A program made the translations under genes and the position numbers. Positions 9,383 through 17,960 of a stretch of 25,407 bases of DNA are shown piece after piece. The stretch lies in NCBI GenBank assembly GCA_964535315.1, contig CAZHTS010000065.1, positions 1 to 25,407 on the forward strand, given 5' to 3'. This stretch comes from CAZHTS01 sp964535315 (GTDB taxonomy: Bacteria; Chloroflexota; Anaerolineae; Anaerolineales; Anaerolineaceae). The notes under the pieces were generated by a model. It ran no database searches, had not been told where the DNA came from, and saw nothing but the letters and a program-made list of their open reading frames with translations. The number at the start of each line of letters is the position of its first letter. Position 1 is the stretch's first letter.

Positions 9383-10192
9383 ATGATTGTGATGAACTCG
9401 AAACCCTTCATTGTCGCCATCATCCAGGCGCGTATGAGCTCCAGCCGGCTGCCGGGCAAGGTGCTGCTCGAACTGGCCGGCAAGCCGATGCTGCAATGGG
9501 TGGTGGAACGCGCCCGGCGCGCCGCCAGTGTGCACCTGGTGATGGTGGCAACCACCAGCGACCCGGCAGACGACGCCGTGGCTGCGTTTTGTGCGGCGCA
9601 GGGCTACCCCTGCGCCCGTGGCAGCGCGTACGACGTGCTCGATCGCTACTATCAGGCCGCCTGTGGCGTGCCGGCCTTGAACGGCGGGGCCGGGGCAGAC
9701 GTGATCGTGCGTATTACCGCCGACTGCCCGGTGATCGATCCCCAGGTGATCGATCACACCGTGGCCGAATTCTTGCGCAGTGGGGTGGATTTTGCCGCCA
9801 ACCGCCTGCCGCCGCCCTGGAAGCGCACTTACCCGATCGGGCTGGACACCGAGGTGTGTTCTTTTGCGGCGCTGGAACGGGCCTGGAAGGAAGCGCAGCT
9901 GCCCTTCGAACGCGAGCACGTGATGCCGTACCTGTACGACGATCCGGGGCGTTTCAAGACGCTGCTGCTCCATCACGAGCCGGATTGCGGCGCTTTTCGC
10001 TGGACGGTGGACACCCCCGAAGACCTGGACCTGCTGCAACGCATCCTGGCTTACTTTCCCGGCCGGGACGATTTCTCCTGGCTGGAGGTGCTGGCGCTGG
10101 TGCAGGCGCATCCCGAGCTCAATCAGGTCAACGCGGCGGTTAAGGCCAAAATTTTTGACGACGTCGACCGCCGGGCATTGGAGAACGGATGA
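9383..10192 (+). CDS. spsF: SpsF-type cytidylyltransferase
   Basis: Nucleotidyltransferase of the CMP-sugar-acid synthetase superfamily (the SpsF/NeuA/KdsB fold), 269 residues. The CTP-binding N-terminal motif is IIQARMSSSRLPGKVL at about residues 13-28. It is followed by VATTSDPADDA, then RGSAYDVLDRYYQA and VRITADCPVIDP, the SpsF signature, and RWTVDTPEDLDLL near the C-terminus. In Bacillus spore-coat clusters SpsF accompanies the NeuB-like SpsE, the same pairing as here, so it most likely activates the product of the synthase at 7124 as a CMP-sugar. AAGAAAG lies 6 bases before ATG 9383; ATG 9392 is an alternative start. The stop overlaps the next gene as ATGA. Confidence 0.82.
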   Translation: MIVMNSKPFIVAIIQARMSSSRLPGKVLLELAGKPMLQWVVERARRAASVHLVMVATTSDPADDAVAAFCAAQGYPCARGSAYDVLDRYYQAACGVPALNGGAGADVIVRITADCPVIDPQVIDHTVAEFLRSGVDFAANRLPPPWKRTYPIGLDTEVCSFAALERAWKEAQLPFEREHVMPYLYDDPGRFKTLLLHHEPDCGAFRWTVDTPEDLDLLQRILAYFPGRDDFSWLEVLALVQAHPELNQVNAAVKAKIFDDVDRRALENG

Positions 10193-11112
10193 GCACGCTG
10201 ACCATTTTCTCCGCCCCCAAACCGTTTCTGGATGCCCACATTGCCACCATCCAGCGCAACGCCATTCGTTCGTGGGTGCAGTTGGGGCCCGAGGTGGAGG
10301 TCGTGCTGGTGGGCGAGGAGGCCGGGCTGGCCGAGGCGGCAGCCGAGTTGGGCGTGCGTCATCTGCCGGCGGTGAAGCGCAACACGAGCGGTACGCCGCT
10401 GGTCAGTTCGATCTTTGAACTGGCGCGCCAGGCGGGCAACAGCCCCTTCCTGGCGTATGTGAATGCCGACGTTCTGCTGGGCCCCGACCTGCTGGCGGGC
10501 GTGCAGCAGGTGGGGCGGCAGCTGCCGCGCTTTTTGATCGTTGGCCAGCGTTGGGACGTGGACGTGCGCCAGCCGCTGGATTTTTCGGCGGGTTGGGCGG
10601 GCCGCCTGGAAGAACTGCGTCGCCAGACCGGCCGGCTGCACCCGCGCGGCGGCAGCGATTACTTTATCTTCCCGCGCGATTGTTTTGTGCACGTGCCGGC
10701 CTTTGCCATCGGACGGGCCGGTTGGGACAACTGGATGATTTACGAAGGGCGGCGGCAGCGCTGGCCGGTGGTGGACGCCACCGGGGCGATCCACGTTCTG
10801 CACCAGGATCACGATTACCGCCATCTGCCCGGCGGGCAGCCGCATTACCGCCTGCCCGAGACGTATGAGAACGTGCGCCTGGCGGGCGGCAGCCGCACGA
10901 TCTTCACCCTGGCGGATTGCGACCGGCAGCTGGCGGTGGGGCAGGTGCGCCCCTTCCCGCGCTCGTGGGCCAAATTCTGGCGCGAGGTTGAGATTTTCCC
11001 GCTGGTCCGCCTGCGTTCGTACCGGCTGGCGCAGGCCAGCTACGCCGTTTTTCATCCCCGGCGGGCCTACGGCGATTTTCGCGCCTGGCTGCGCCGGCGC
11101 GGCAATTCCTGA
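10189..11112 (+). CDS. GT-A-like glycosyltransferase of unassigned family
   Basis: A 307-residue protein that reads as a GT-A nucleotide-sugar transferase but does not fit GT2 cleanly. It starts STLTIFSAPKPF, then VEVVLVGEEAG and LPAVKRNTSGTPL. FLAYVNADVLLGPD carries N92-A93-D94 in the position of the DxD metal motif. It then has RFLIVGQRWDVD, and GSDYFIFPRD plus IGRAGWDNWMIYE, with a conserved HQDHDY near the C-terminal third. I recall similar proteins from cyanobacterial and Chloroflexota glycan clusters, annotated only as glycosyltransferases. It is coupled to spsF by ATGA. The donor is unknown; the coupling makes the CMP-sugar product of SpsF one candidate. No signal peptide or membrane segment is apparent. 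Confidence 0.65.
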   Translation: MSTLTIFSAPKPFLDAHIATIQRNAIRSWVQLGPEVEVVLVGEEAGLAEAAAELGVRHLPAVKRNTSGTPLVSSIFELARQAGNSPFLAYVNADVLLGPDLLAGVQQVGRQLPRFLIVGQRWDVDVRQPLDFSAGWAGRLEELRRQTGRLHPRGGSDYFIFPRDCFVHVPAFAIGRAGWDNWMIYEGRRQRWPVVDATGAIHVLHQDHDYRHLPGGQPHYRLPETYENVRLAGGSRTIFTLADCDRQLAVGQVRPFPRSWAKFWREVEIFPLVRLRSYRLAQASYAVFHPRRAYGDFRAWLRRRGNS

Positions 11113-11130
11113 GAGACATGCGGAGCGACG

Positions 11131-12099
11131 ATGCGAGTAGGACAGAACCCGGCCAAGTATTTGAAAGAAGTGACCCAACCGGCGCGCGTGACGGTGGCGG
11201 TGCTGAATTACATCCCCTTTGTCAGCGGTTTCTACGCCGATATGCCCAACGTGCTCAAGACCTGCCTGGGCAGTATCTGGGAGAACACCGAACCGCCGTA
11301 CGATCTGCTGGTTTTTGACAACGGCAGCTGCGCCGAGGTGCGCCAGTATTTGCTGGACGAGCACGAAAACGGGCGCATTCAGTATTTACTCTTCTCGGAG
11401 AAGAACCTGGGCAAGGGCGGCGCCTGGAACATGATCCTGGCCGGCGCTCCGGGTGAGATCATCGCCTATACCGACAACGATTGTTATTTCTACCCCGGCT
11501 GGCTGCCGCGCTCGTTGCAGTTGTTGGAGACCTACCCCAAGGTCGGCATGGTGACCGCCCGGCCGTTCCGCACCAACCCGGAGTTTTACACCAGCACGCT
11601 GCGCTGGGGCGAACAGACCGCCGGCGTACAGGTGCAGCAGGGACACTTCATCCCCTGGGAGACGTTTAAAGAGTTTGACCTGAGCCTGGGGCAGAGTGAA
11701 GAAGAGATTCGCCAGCATTACGACAGCACTCAGGACGTGCACCTGCTCTACCAGGGCGTCGGCGCCATCGCCGGCGCTTCTCACTGGCAGTTCGTGGCCC
11801 GCAAAGACGTGCTGGCGCAGTTTTTGCCCTTCAGCATGGATCGCCCGATGGGGCAGGTGAAGCAGCTCGACCAGCGCATGAACCAGGCCGGTTATCTGCG
11901 CCTGATGCCGACCGAGCCGCTGGCGATGAACATGAGTAACACGCTGCGCAACGTGCCTGCCCTGGCCGGGCAGGACGCCGCCGGCGCCAGCGCCCCGCCG
12001 CGCAGCCGGGCCTGGTACCGTTTTCTGGATTTACCGCCCGTACGCAAGACGCTGCTGTCGGCGTACGATACCATCTTCCGCTGGTATTACGACCGTTAG
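11131..12099 (+). CDS. GT2-like family glycosyltransferase
   Basis: Inverting GT-A glycosyltransferase, 322 residues. The N-terminal strand VTVAVLNYIPF leads to LLVFDNGS (donor-binding Asp-Asn-Gly-Ser), NLGKGGAWNMIL and the metal motif D115-N116-D117 in IAYTDNDCYFYPGWL. VGMVTARPFR and GAIAGASHWQFVAR follow. The C-terminal 60 residues hold no predicted membrane span, so it is probably cytosolic or peripherally bound. The start is ATG 11131, 18 bases after the previous stop; the upstream CGGAGCG is a modest Shine-Dalgarno. It lies among assembly genes, and the donor sugar cannot be inferred. Confidence 0.78.
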   Translation: MRVGQNPAKYLKEVTQPARVTVAVLNYIPFVSGFYADMPNVLKTCLGSIWENTEPPYDLLVFDNGSCAEVRQYLLDEHENGRIQYLLFSEKNLGKGGAWNMILAGAPGEIIAYTDNDCYFYPGWLPRSLQLLETYPKVGMVTARPFRTNPEFYTSTLRWGEQTAGVQVQQGHFIPWETFKEFDLSLGQSEEEIRQHYDSTQDVHLLYQGVGAIAGASHWQFVARKDVLAQFLPFSMDRPMGQVKQLDQRMNQAGYLRLMPTEPLAMNMSNTLRNVPALAGQDAAGASAPPRSRAWYRFLDLPPVRKTLLSAYDTIFRWYYDR

Positions 12100-12114
12100 T
12101 CGCTGCCGCGGTTG

Positions 12115-12121
12115 AAAGGAG
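12115..12121 (+). promoter_or_regulatory. Shine-Dalgarno supporting a TTG start
   Basis: AAAGGAG, 7 bases before TTG 12129. The next in-frame ATG (12150) is too far away to use this site, so TTG is preferred. Confidence 0.6.
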
Positions 12122-12128
12122 TTTTGCT

Positions 12129-13577
12129 TTGGCGTCTTCTCGTCGTATCATGATCAGCGCCGACCACGGCCTGGCCGTGGTGTATTTCTTACAAACGGAC
12201 GTACTGCCGACCCTGCTGGAAGGCGGGGCGGAGGTCGTCCTGCTTACCGATGACGGTCTGAAAGAACAGATTACGGCGCGCCTGGGGCAGCCCGGTCTGG
12301 TGGTCGAAGGGCTGCGCCTCAAGCAGGCGCGCCGCTATTTCGAGCAGAATTCACACTCGTTGCAATACTGGCTGCATTTCCTGCGTTGGATGGGCGGCTC
12401 GAACCGGGTGAACACCAACGCCATGGACGGGCATCTGCGCCAGATGGGCTACGAGGCCTCGCCGCGCGGCAAAATGATCATGCCGTTTGTGCGTCTGGCG
12501 ACGGCGGCGCTGCGTCGTTCGCAGCCGGCGCGGCGCATGCTGATCGACGCCCAGCGCCGGTACACCTCGCAGGTGTACGGCGATCTGTTCCGGCAATATC
12601 AGCCCGAACTGGTGGTGGCGAGTACGCCCGGCTGGCGCCTGGATCGTTTTCTGCTGCGCGAGGCGGCGCAGAGCGGCATCCCCACCGCGGCGGTGATCGT
12701 CGGTTGGGACAACCCCAGCAGCTACCGGCTGCCGGGCGCGCCGGTGGATTGGATCAACTGCTGGTCGGAGATTCAAAAGCAAGAGCTGGTGTTGGGTTCG
12801 GACTGGCCGGCAGAGCGGGTGCACGTGGGCGGCATTCCCTCGTACGACGGCTACTTCCGCAAGACGTGGCTGATGCCGCGCCAGGAGTACTTTGCCCTGC
12901 ACGGGCTGGATCCACAGCGTAAACTGCTCTCGTATGCGTGTAGTTTTGTGACCTTCTCGCCCAATTACGCCAACATCGAGACCCTGGCGCGCCTGGTGCA
13001 TGAAGAACGCCTGCGCGAGCCGTGCCAGCTGCTCATCCGTTTGCACCCCAACCATTTCATGCCCGGCTCGTTGTACGAGGGCGAGGCGCAGCGGGTGCGG
13101 GCGCTGATTGCGGACATGCCGCACGTGCACCTGGTGGAGCCGGTGCCGTTGGGCGGCGAACTGGGCCATTATTCGGGTGAGGATATGCCGGAGAAGGCTT
13201 CGATGATGGCCTATTCCGACATCTTCCTGACGGTGTATTCGACCATGGTGGTCGAGACCGCCATCCACGACCGGCCGATCATCAGCGTGTGTATCGACGT
13301 GCCGGGCGGCTGGAACACGCCGGGCAAGTTCTCGCTCTCGCTGACCGAAATCGCCGAGTGGCCGACCCACCAGCGTTTCCGCGCCGCCGGGGCGGGGCGG
13401 GTGGCGTTCGACGCCGAACAACTGCAAGACGACATTAATCGTTATTTGGGAAATCCGCAAGCGGACGGGGAACGGCGCCGCGCATTTATCCGCGAGGAGT
13501 GCACCTTCACGGATGGCAGCGCCGGCCGCCGCACCGGGGAATATCTACTTTCACGGATGGGAAAGAAGGCCGGATGA
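12129..13577 (+). CDS. GT-B glycosyltransferase, CDP-glycerol transferase/capsule-like
   Basis: A 482-residue protein with GT-B organisation. The N-terminal half has RRIMISADHGLAVVYF, EVVLLTDDG and PELVVASTPGWRLDRFLLREA, then AAVIVGWDNPSSY. The C-terminal half has LLSYACSFVTFSP, LLIRLHPNHFMPG at about residue 300 and SDIFLTVYSTMVVETAIHDRPII at about 363-385. The HPN and YSTxxxE motifs are those of the CDP-glycerol glycerophosphotransferase/KpsS-like superfamily. TTG 12129 is chosen because AAAGGAG stands 7 bases upstream; ATG 12150 would remove seven residues. Its stop overlaps the oxidoreductase start as ATGA. It is the second of three GT-B proteins of this type in the window and the most divergent. 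The donor is unknown, with CMP- or CDP-activated compounds plausible. Confidence 0.65.
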   Translation: MASSRRIMISADHGLAVVYFLQTDVLPTLLEGGAEVVLLTDDGLKEQITARLGQPGLVVEGLRLKQARRYFEQNSHSLQYWLHFLRWMGGSNRVNTNAMDGHLRQMGYEASPRGKMIMPFVRLATAALRRSQPARRMLIDAQRRYTSQVYGDLFRQYQPELVVASTPGWRLDRFLLREAAQSGIPTAAVIVGWDNPSSYRLPGAPVDWINCWSEIQKQELVLGSDWPAERVHVGGIPSYDGYFRKTWLMPRQEYFALHGLDPQRKLLSYACSFVTFSPNYANIETLARLVHEERLREPCQLLIRLHPNHFMPGSLYEGEAQRVRALIADMPHVHLVEPVPLGGELGHYSGEDMPEKASMMAYSDIFLTVYSTMVVETAIHDRPIISVCIDVPGGWNTPGKFSLSLTEIAEWPTHQRFRAAGAGRVAFDAEQLQDDINRYLGNPQADGERRRAFIREECTFTDGSAGRRTGEYLLSRMGKKAG

Positions 13578-14560
13578 AATTCTTGATCGCTGGTTTTGGT
13601 TCGATTGGCCGCCGTCACCTGCGCAATTTGCGGGCGCTGGGCGAAAACGACATCCTTCTGTATCGCACGCATCGCAGTACGCTGCCGGAGGATGAACTGG
13701 CCGGTTTAACGGTAGAGACCGATTTGCAGGCTGCGCTGGCGCACAAACCGGATGCGGTCATCGTTGCCAACCCCACGGCGCTGCACATGCAGGTGGCCAT
13801 CCCGGCTGCTGAAGCGGGCTGCTCCATCCTGATGGAGAAGCCGGTCGACAGCTCGCTCGAACGGGTGGACGAACTGCGCGCCGCCTTACACCGCGGCGGC
13901 GGGCAGATGGTGGTGGGCTTCCAGTTTCGTTTTCACCCCGGGCTGCGCCAGGTCGAGCGCCTGCTGGCGAACGGCAGCATCGGCCGCCCGCTGGCGGTGC
14001 GCGCCCAATGGGGCGAATATCTGCCCAACTGGCACCCGTGGGAAGACTATCGCAAAAGCTACAGCGCCCGCCCCGACCTGGGCGGCGGGGTGGTGTTGAC
14101 CCTCTCGCACCCGATCGATTACCTGCGCTGGTTGTTGGGCGAGGTGAACATGCTTTCGGCGTTTGTGACCTGCACCGGGGAACTGGAGTTGGCGGTGGAC
14201 GATCTGGCCGAGGTCAATCTGCGGTTTGCCAGCGGCGCCACCGGCAGCCTGCACCTGAATTACATTCAGCAGCCGCCGGAGCACAAGATGGAAATCGTCG
14301 GCTCGCTCGGTACGCTGTTGTGGGATAACGCCGACGGCGCGGTGCGGGTCTACCAGCCGTTCTCGAACACCTGGCAGGAATACCCCGTGCCGGAGGGTTT
14401 CGAGCGCAACGCGATGTTCCTGGACGAGATGCGCCATTTCGTGGCCGTGGCGCGCGGCGAAGAGCAGCCGCTGTGCGGGCTGGAAGACGGCGTGCGCGCC
14501 CTGCAACTGTCGCATGCCATTCTGCGCGCCGGGCGCGAGCAGCGCACCCTGACGGTATAA
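13574..14560 (+). CDS. Gfo/Idh/MocA family NAD(P)-dependent sugar oxidoreductase
   Basis: A 328-residue dehydrogenase. The N-terminal Rossmann motif GFGSIGRRH starts at residue 7, VIVANPTALHMQVA follows, and the catalytic lysine sits in EKP (88-90). The C-terminal alpha/beta domain contains GGGVVLTLSHPIDYLRWLLG, where the histidine and aspartate match the conserved GG...H..D pair of the family. The start is ATG 13574 (ATGA overlap with the GT-B gene); an upstream in-frame extension to 13499 lies inside that gene and does not match the family. Such oxidoreductases occur in nonulosonic acid and aminosugar loci, acting on NDP-sugars or free sugars. The substrate is not readable. AAAGAAGG upstream may serve as the ribosome site. 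Confidence 0.82.
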   Translation: MKFLIAGFGSIGRRHLRNLRALGENDILLYRTHRSTLPEDELAGLTVETDLQAALAHKPDAVIVANPTALHMQVAIPAAEAGCSILMEKPVDSSLERVDELRAALHRGGGQMVVGFQFRFHPGLRQVERLLANGSIGRPLAVRAQWGEYLPNWHPWEDYRKSYSARPDLGGGVVLTLSHPIDYLRWLLGEVNMLSAFVTCTGELELAVDDLAEVNLRFASGATGSLHLNYIQQPPEHKMEIVGSLGTLLWDNADGAVRVYQPFSNTWQEYPVPEGFERNAMFLDEMRHFVAVARGEEQPLCGLEDGVRALQLSHAILRAGREQRTLTV

Positions 14561-14570
14561 GGAAACGGAC

Positions 14571-16331
14571 ATGGACGAACGGTCGTTCAAGGCGCGCAAA
14601 CTGCTGCTGCCGGTGGTGGTGGTGTATTTCACCCTGCTGACGGTGATCATGACCTGGCCGCTGGCGCAGCGCATGGGCACGGCGATGGTCGGGCAGATCG
14701 GCGATAACATCTACTTTGTGTGGATGATCGACTGGTTCAAGCGCGCCCTGTTCGATCTGCACGTCTCGCCGTTTGATATCTGGTTCCTCAATTATCCCGA
14801 GGGCTGGAACCTGGCGTACACCGAGATCACCCCGGCGCAATTGCTGCTGGCCGTGCCGGTCGGCCTGCTCGCCGGGCCGATGGCCGGCTACAATTTTGCC
14901 CTGCTGGCCTCGTTTGTGCTCTCGGGCCTGACCATGTTCTTGTGGGTGCGCCACCTGACCGGGCGGGTGGATGCGGCCCTGGTGGCGGGGACGATTTACG
15001 CCTTCCTGCCCTATCACTTTGCGCACTTTCTCATCGGGCACCTCAACCTGACCGGGACGCAGTGGCTGCCGTTGTATTTCTGGGGGCTGTTCGATCTGCT
15101 GGCGGCGCAGCCCGACCCACAGACGGGGCGGGTGCGTTTCTGGCGGCCGGCCCTGCTGGGCGGTGTGGGCCTGGGGTTGATCGGGCTGACCTCGCAGTAT
15201 TATCTCTACATGGCTTTGCTGGTCAGCGCCTGTGTGGTGGTGTGTTTCCTGGCGTTCATCGACCGCAAGCAAATTCGTTCGCTGGACTTCTGGAAGCGGC
15301 TGGCGGCGCTGGGGGTGGCGGCGCTGCCGCTGGTGCTGGTGGCCGTAGCGCCGTTTGCCCTGCTCTCGCAGCAGGGCGGCCTGCCCGACCGCAACATCAG
15401 CATTGCCCGGCCCTATTCGGCCAGCCCGACCGATTTTTTCCTGCCGTCTACCGACCATTTCCTGTGGGGCAGTTGGGTCGGGGCGCACTTCAACCGCCAG
15501 ATGTGGGTGGAGGGCACGCTGTACGTGGGTGTGGTCACGCTGGGCCTGACCGTTCTGGCCTGGGCGCGGCGCCGGCAGTTGGGCGAAAAGGGCCTGTATC
15601 TGCGCCTGCTGCTGCTGGGCGGTCTGTTTGCCTTGATCCTGGCGATGGGCACCGACCTGCACTGGTTGGGCGAGCCGGTCAATATTCCGGCGCCGGCCTT
15701 TATCGCCGAGCGCTTTCAGCGCAGCGAGATTCCCGTGCTGCTGCCGGGCTTTTTCCTGTTCAAGTATTTCCCCTTCTTTGCCAAACTGCGCGCCCTGATG
15801 CGTTTTGGCGTGTTCGTACTGCTGTGCTTGAGCGCAGCGGCGGGGTTGGGAGCGGCCTGGTGGCTGCGCCGCGCCGGCAGCCTGCGGCGCCAGGCGGCGC
15901 TGTGTGCGCTGCTGCTGGCGCTGGTCTTCGTCGATTTCTATCCTGGCGTTTACCGGCAGTTTGCGCAGGTGGAGCCGCGCCCGGTGGACGCCTGGCTGGC
16001 GGCTCAGCCGGGGCAGGGGGCGGTGATCCTCTTCCCGTTTGTGATGGGCGAGGATCAGGAGCAGATTTATTACACCGCGCTGTATAACAAACCGTTTGTA
16101 GGCGGCTTCTTTAACGCCTTTCCGCCGCCGCAATACGCCCGCATTCGCCCGGTGATGGAGGGCTTCCCCGACCGCGCCAGCGTGGATCTGACCCGCCAGT
16201 TGGGGGCGCAGTACGTGGTGGTGCACGCGCCGTCTTACCCGGACGCCGGTCAACTGCGGGTGCAGTGCGAAGCGCTCGGGCTGCGCTACGTCGAACGCCT
16301 GGGCGAGATGATGGTGTTCATGTTTGAGTGA
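14571..16331 (+). CDS. Multi-span membrane protein, putative GT-C glycosyltransferase
   Basis: A 586-residue integral membrane protein with about ten hydrophobic spans beginning LLLPVVVVYFTLLTVIMTWPL. The first extracytoplasmic loop contains acidic residues D45 and D54 in IGDNIYFVWMIDWF, positioned as in GT-C enzymes that use polyprenyl-phosphate sugars. A second conserved-looking region is FLPYHFAHFLIGHLNLTGTQWLP. After the last span the C-terminal 120 or so residues are soluble, with VILFPFVMGEDQEQIYY and YVVVHAPSY. Similar proteins are frequent in Anaerolineae and are annotated only as hypothetical or YfhO/ArnT-like. GGAAACG precedes ATG 14571. Likely role: adding a sugar to the glycan, or a protein, on the outer membrane face. 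The activity is inferred from topology only. Confidence 0.65.
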   Translation: MDERSFKARKLLLPVVVVYFTLLTVIMTWPLAQRMGTAMVGQIGDNIYFVWMIDWFKRALFDLHVSPFDIWFLNYPEGWNLAYTEITPAQLLLAVPVGLLAGPMAGYNFALLASFVLSGLTMFLWVRHLTGRVDAALVAGTIYAFLPYHFAHFLIGHLNLTGTQWLPLYFWGLFDLLAAQPDPQTGRVRFWRPALLGGVGLGLIGLTSQYYLYMALLVSACVVVCFLAFIDRKQIRSLDFWKRLAALGVAALPLVLVAVAPFALLSQQGGLPDRNISIARPYSASPTDFFLPSTDHFLWGSWVGAHFNRQMWVEGTLYVGVVTLGLTVLAWARRRQLGEKGLYLRLLLLGGLFALILAMGTDLHWLGEPVNIPAPAFIAERFQRSEIPVLLPGFFLFKYFPFFAKLRALMRFGVFVLLCLSAAAGLGAAWWLRRAGSLRRQAALCALLLALVFVDFYPGVYRQFAQVEPRPVDAWLAAQPGQGAVILFPFVMGEDQEQIYYTALYNKPFVGGFFNAFPPPQYARIRPVMEGFPDRASVDLTRQLGAQYVVVHAPSYPDAGQLRVQCEALGLRYVERLGEMMVFMFE

Positions 16332-16337
16332 GGTCGG

Positions 16338-17942
16338 ATGAAACAGGCCGGTGAGCGAACGTTACGTTGGATGGTGATTGGGGCGGCGGCGGCAGGGGTG
16401 GCGCTGCTGGCGCTGAGCACGCGCTGGGGGCCGGGCATCGGCGGCGACGCCACCATTTACCTGTCTTCGGCGCGCAACCTGCTGGATGGCGTGGGCCTGG
16501 GACTGGTGGACGCCGCCGGGCGTTTTCGCCTGATCCCCTATTTTGCGCCTTTTTTCCCGCTGGTGTTGAGCGCGTTGGGCATGCTGGGGCTCGACCTGGT
16601 GACGGCGGCGCACGGCCTGAACCTGTTGTTATTTGCCGGGCTGATCTGGCTGGCGGGCGACACGCTGCTGCGCGCCCTGGAGCCGGCGCCCGCGGCGGGT
16701 TGGCTGGCGCTGCTGGCGGCGCTGTTGGTGCTGGCCTCGCCGGTGCTCACCCCGGTTTATTCGTGGGCCATGTCTGAACCGCTGTCCAATTTCCTCGGCT
16801 TTGCCGGGCTGGCGCTGCTGCTGGCTTTTCTGGAGAGCAAGCGTTCGTTCCGCCTGCTGCTGCTGGCGGCGCTGGCCTGCGGTTTCTCGCTGCTCACCCG
16901 CTATGCGGCGGCGGCTTTTCTGGGCGCCGGGGCGCTGGCGCTCTTGCTGATGGGCAGGGGGGCGTGGCGCCGCCGCCTGGGCGATGCCCTGCTGTACGGG
17001 GCGCTGGGCAGCCTGCCGATGCTGGCCTGGTTGATATACGACCTGAGCCAGACCGAGACGGTGGCCTCGCGCAGCCTGGAGACGGGGGCCGGCATGGCGG
17101 CCCGCCTGGCGAATTTTGGCCCGCTGCTGCGCCCGGTGCTGCTCGCCTGGCTGGTGCCCACCTCGTGGGTGAGCGACCCGCCTTACCCGGCCTTGGGCAA
17201 CCATGCGCTGCTGCTGGCAGCCGGGCTGGCGCTGTTGGGCGGCGGGGCCTGGTTGTTGTGGCAGACGCGCCGCACCGCCGGACGTTTGTGGCGCTGGAAT
17301 GCGCTGCTGGGGTTGTTCGCGCTGGTGTATCTGGCCGTCATCCTGGGGGTGTACGTGACCACCTATCCACCGATCACGATTGACAGCCGCATGACCTCAC
17401 CGGTGCACATCGCCGTGCTGCTGCTGCTGCCGGGGCTGCTGGCCCTGGCCTGCCAGCGCTGGCAGGCGCAGCGTTGGCTGCCCGGAGCGGCGGCGCTGGC
17501 GCTGGTGGCGCTGGTGGGCTGGTATGGCTGGCGTACGGCGCGCATCGTCCAGCAGAATTATGAGACCGGGCTGGGCTATCTGGCGCCGGCCTGGCAGCAG
17601 TCTGAAACCGTGGCGGCGCTGCGCCACCTGCCGCCGGATGCCGTGCTGGTCAGCAACGAGGTCACGGCGCTGTTGTTCCTGACCGGGCGCAGGGCCTACC
17701 CGTTGGCCGAGATTTACCAGAACCAGCCTTCGGCCGTTTTCAGCCGCTACGGCGACGGCGGCGATGACGAGGGCCAGCAGGCCTTCCGCCAGGGAGCGTA
17801 TCTGGTCTTGTTTGATACCATTGAGAATCAGTTGGAGCCGATTTATGCGCAGCGCAGCACCGGGCGGGTGGCGGCCTTGACCGGCGGCCTGCGGTTGGTG
17901 CAGCGCGGCGCGGATGGCGCCATCTATCTGTATCCGCGCTGA
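16338..17942 (+). CDS. Multi-span membrane protein, ArnT/PMT-like GT-C glycosyltransferase
   Basis: A 534-residue, very Leu/Ala-rich integral membrane protein with about ten or eleven spans. After the first span the loop has GGDATIYLSSARNLLDG with D37, the position of the catalytic Asp of GT39/ArnT-like enzymes. LIPYFAPFFPLVLS follows, matching the P-x-P/FPL pattern seen after that loop, and LLTRYAA occurs in a later span. The C-terminal 130 residues are soluble and extracytoplasmic. It starts 6 bases after the previous membrane-protein gene, so the two are likely partners or sequential transferases. It is probably the last gene of the upstream transcription unit, because a promoter-like TATAAT follows its stop. 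The substrate is unknown. Confidence 0.68.
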   Translation: MKQAGERTLRWMVIGAAAAGVALLALSTRWGPGIGGDATIYLSSARNLLDGVGLGLVDAAGRFRLIPYFAPFFPLVLSALGMLGLDLVTAAHGLNLLLFAGLIWLAGDTLLRALEPAPAAGWLALLAALLVLASPVLTPVYSWAMSEPLSNFLGFAGLALLLAFLESKRSFRLLLLAALACGFSLLTRYAAAAFLGAGALALLLMGRGAWRRRLGDALLYGALGSLPMLAWLIYDLSQTETVASRSLETGAGMAARLANFGPLLRPVLLAWLVPTSWVSDPPYPALGNHALLLAAGLALLGGGAWLLWQTRRTAGRLWRWNALLGLFALVYLAVILGVYVTTYPPITIDSRMTSPVHIAVLLLLPGLLALACQRWQAQRWLPGAAALALVALVGWYGWRTARIVQQNYETGLGYLAPAWQQSETVAALRHLPPDAVLVSNEVTALLFLTGRRAYPLAEIYQNQPSAVFSRYGDGGDDEGQQAFRQGAYLVLFDTIENQLEPIYAQRSTGRVAALTGGLRLVQRGADGAIYLYPR

Positions 17943-17960
17943 ACGGCGCTCAGACCGGGT

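Noticed and set aside
13499..13573. Upstream extension of the Gfo/Idh protein
   Set aside because: The extra codons lie inside the preceding gene, and the family N-terminus (MKFLIAGFGSIG) begins at ATG 13574 with an ATGA overlap.
14214..16253. 679-codon open frame on the minus strand, with other long minus-strand frames at 1185-2624, 2813-4234 and 21019-22491
   Set aside because: They lie antisense to well-supported genes, are rich in Arg, His, Gln and Gly without any recognisable motif, and are typical shadow frames of GC-rich coding DNA.
17937..17952. GCGC-TGAACG-GCGC inverted repeat at the stop of the second GT-C gene as a terminator
   Set aside because: Four-base stem of a common GC palindrome with no T-run; expected by chance at this base composition.
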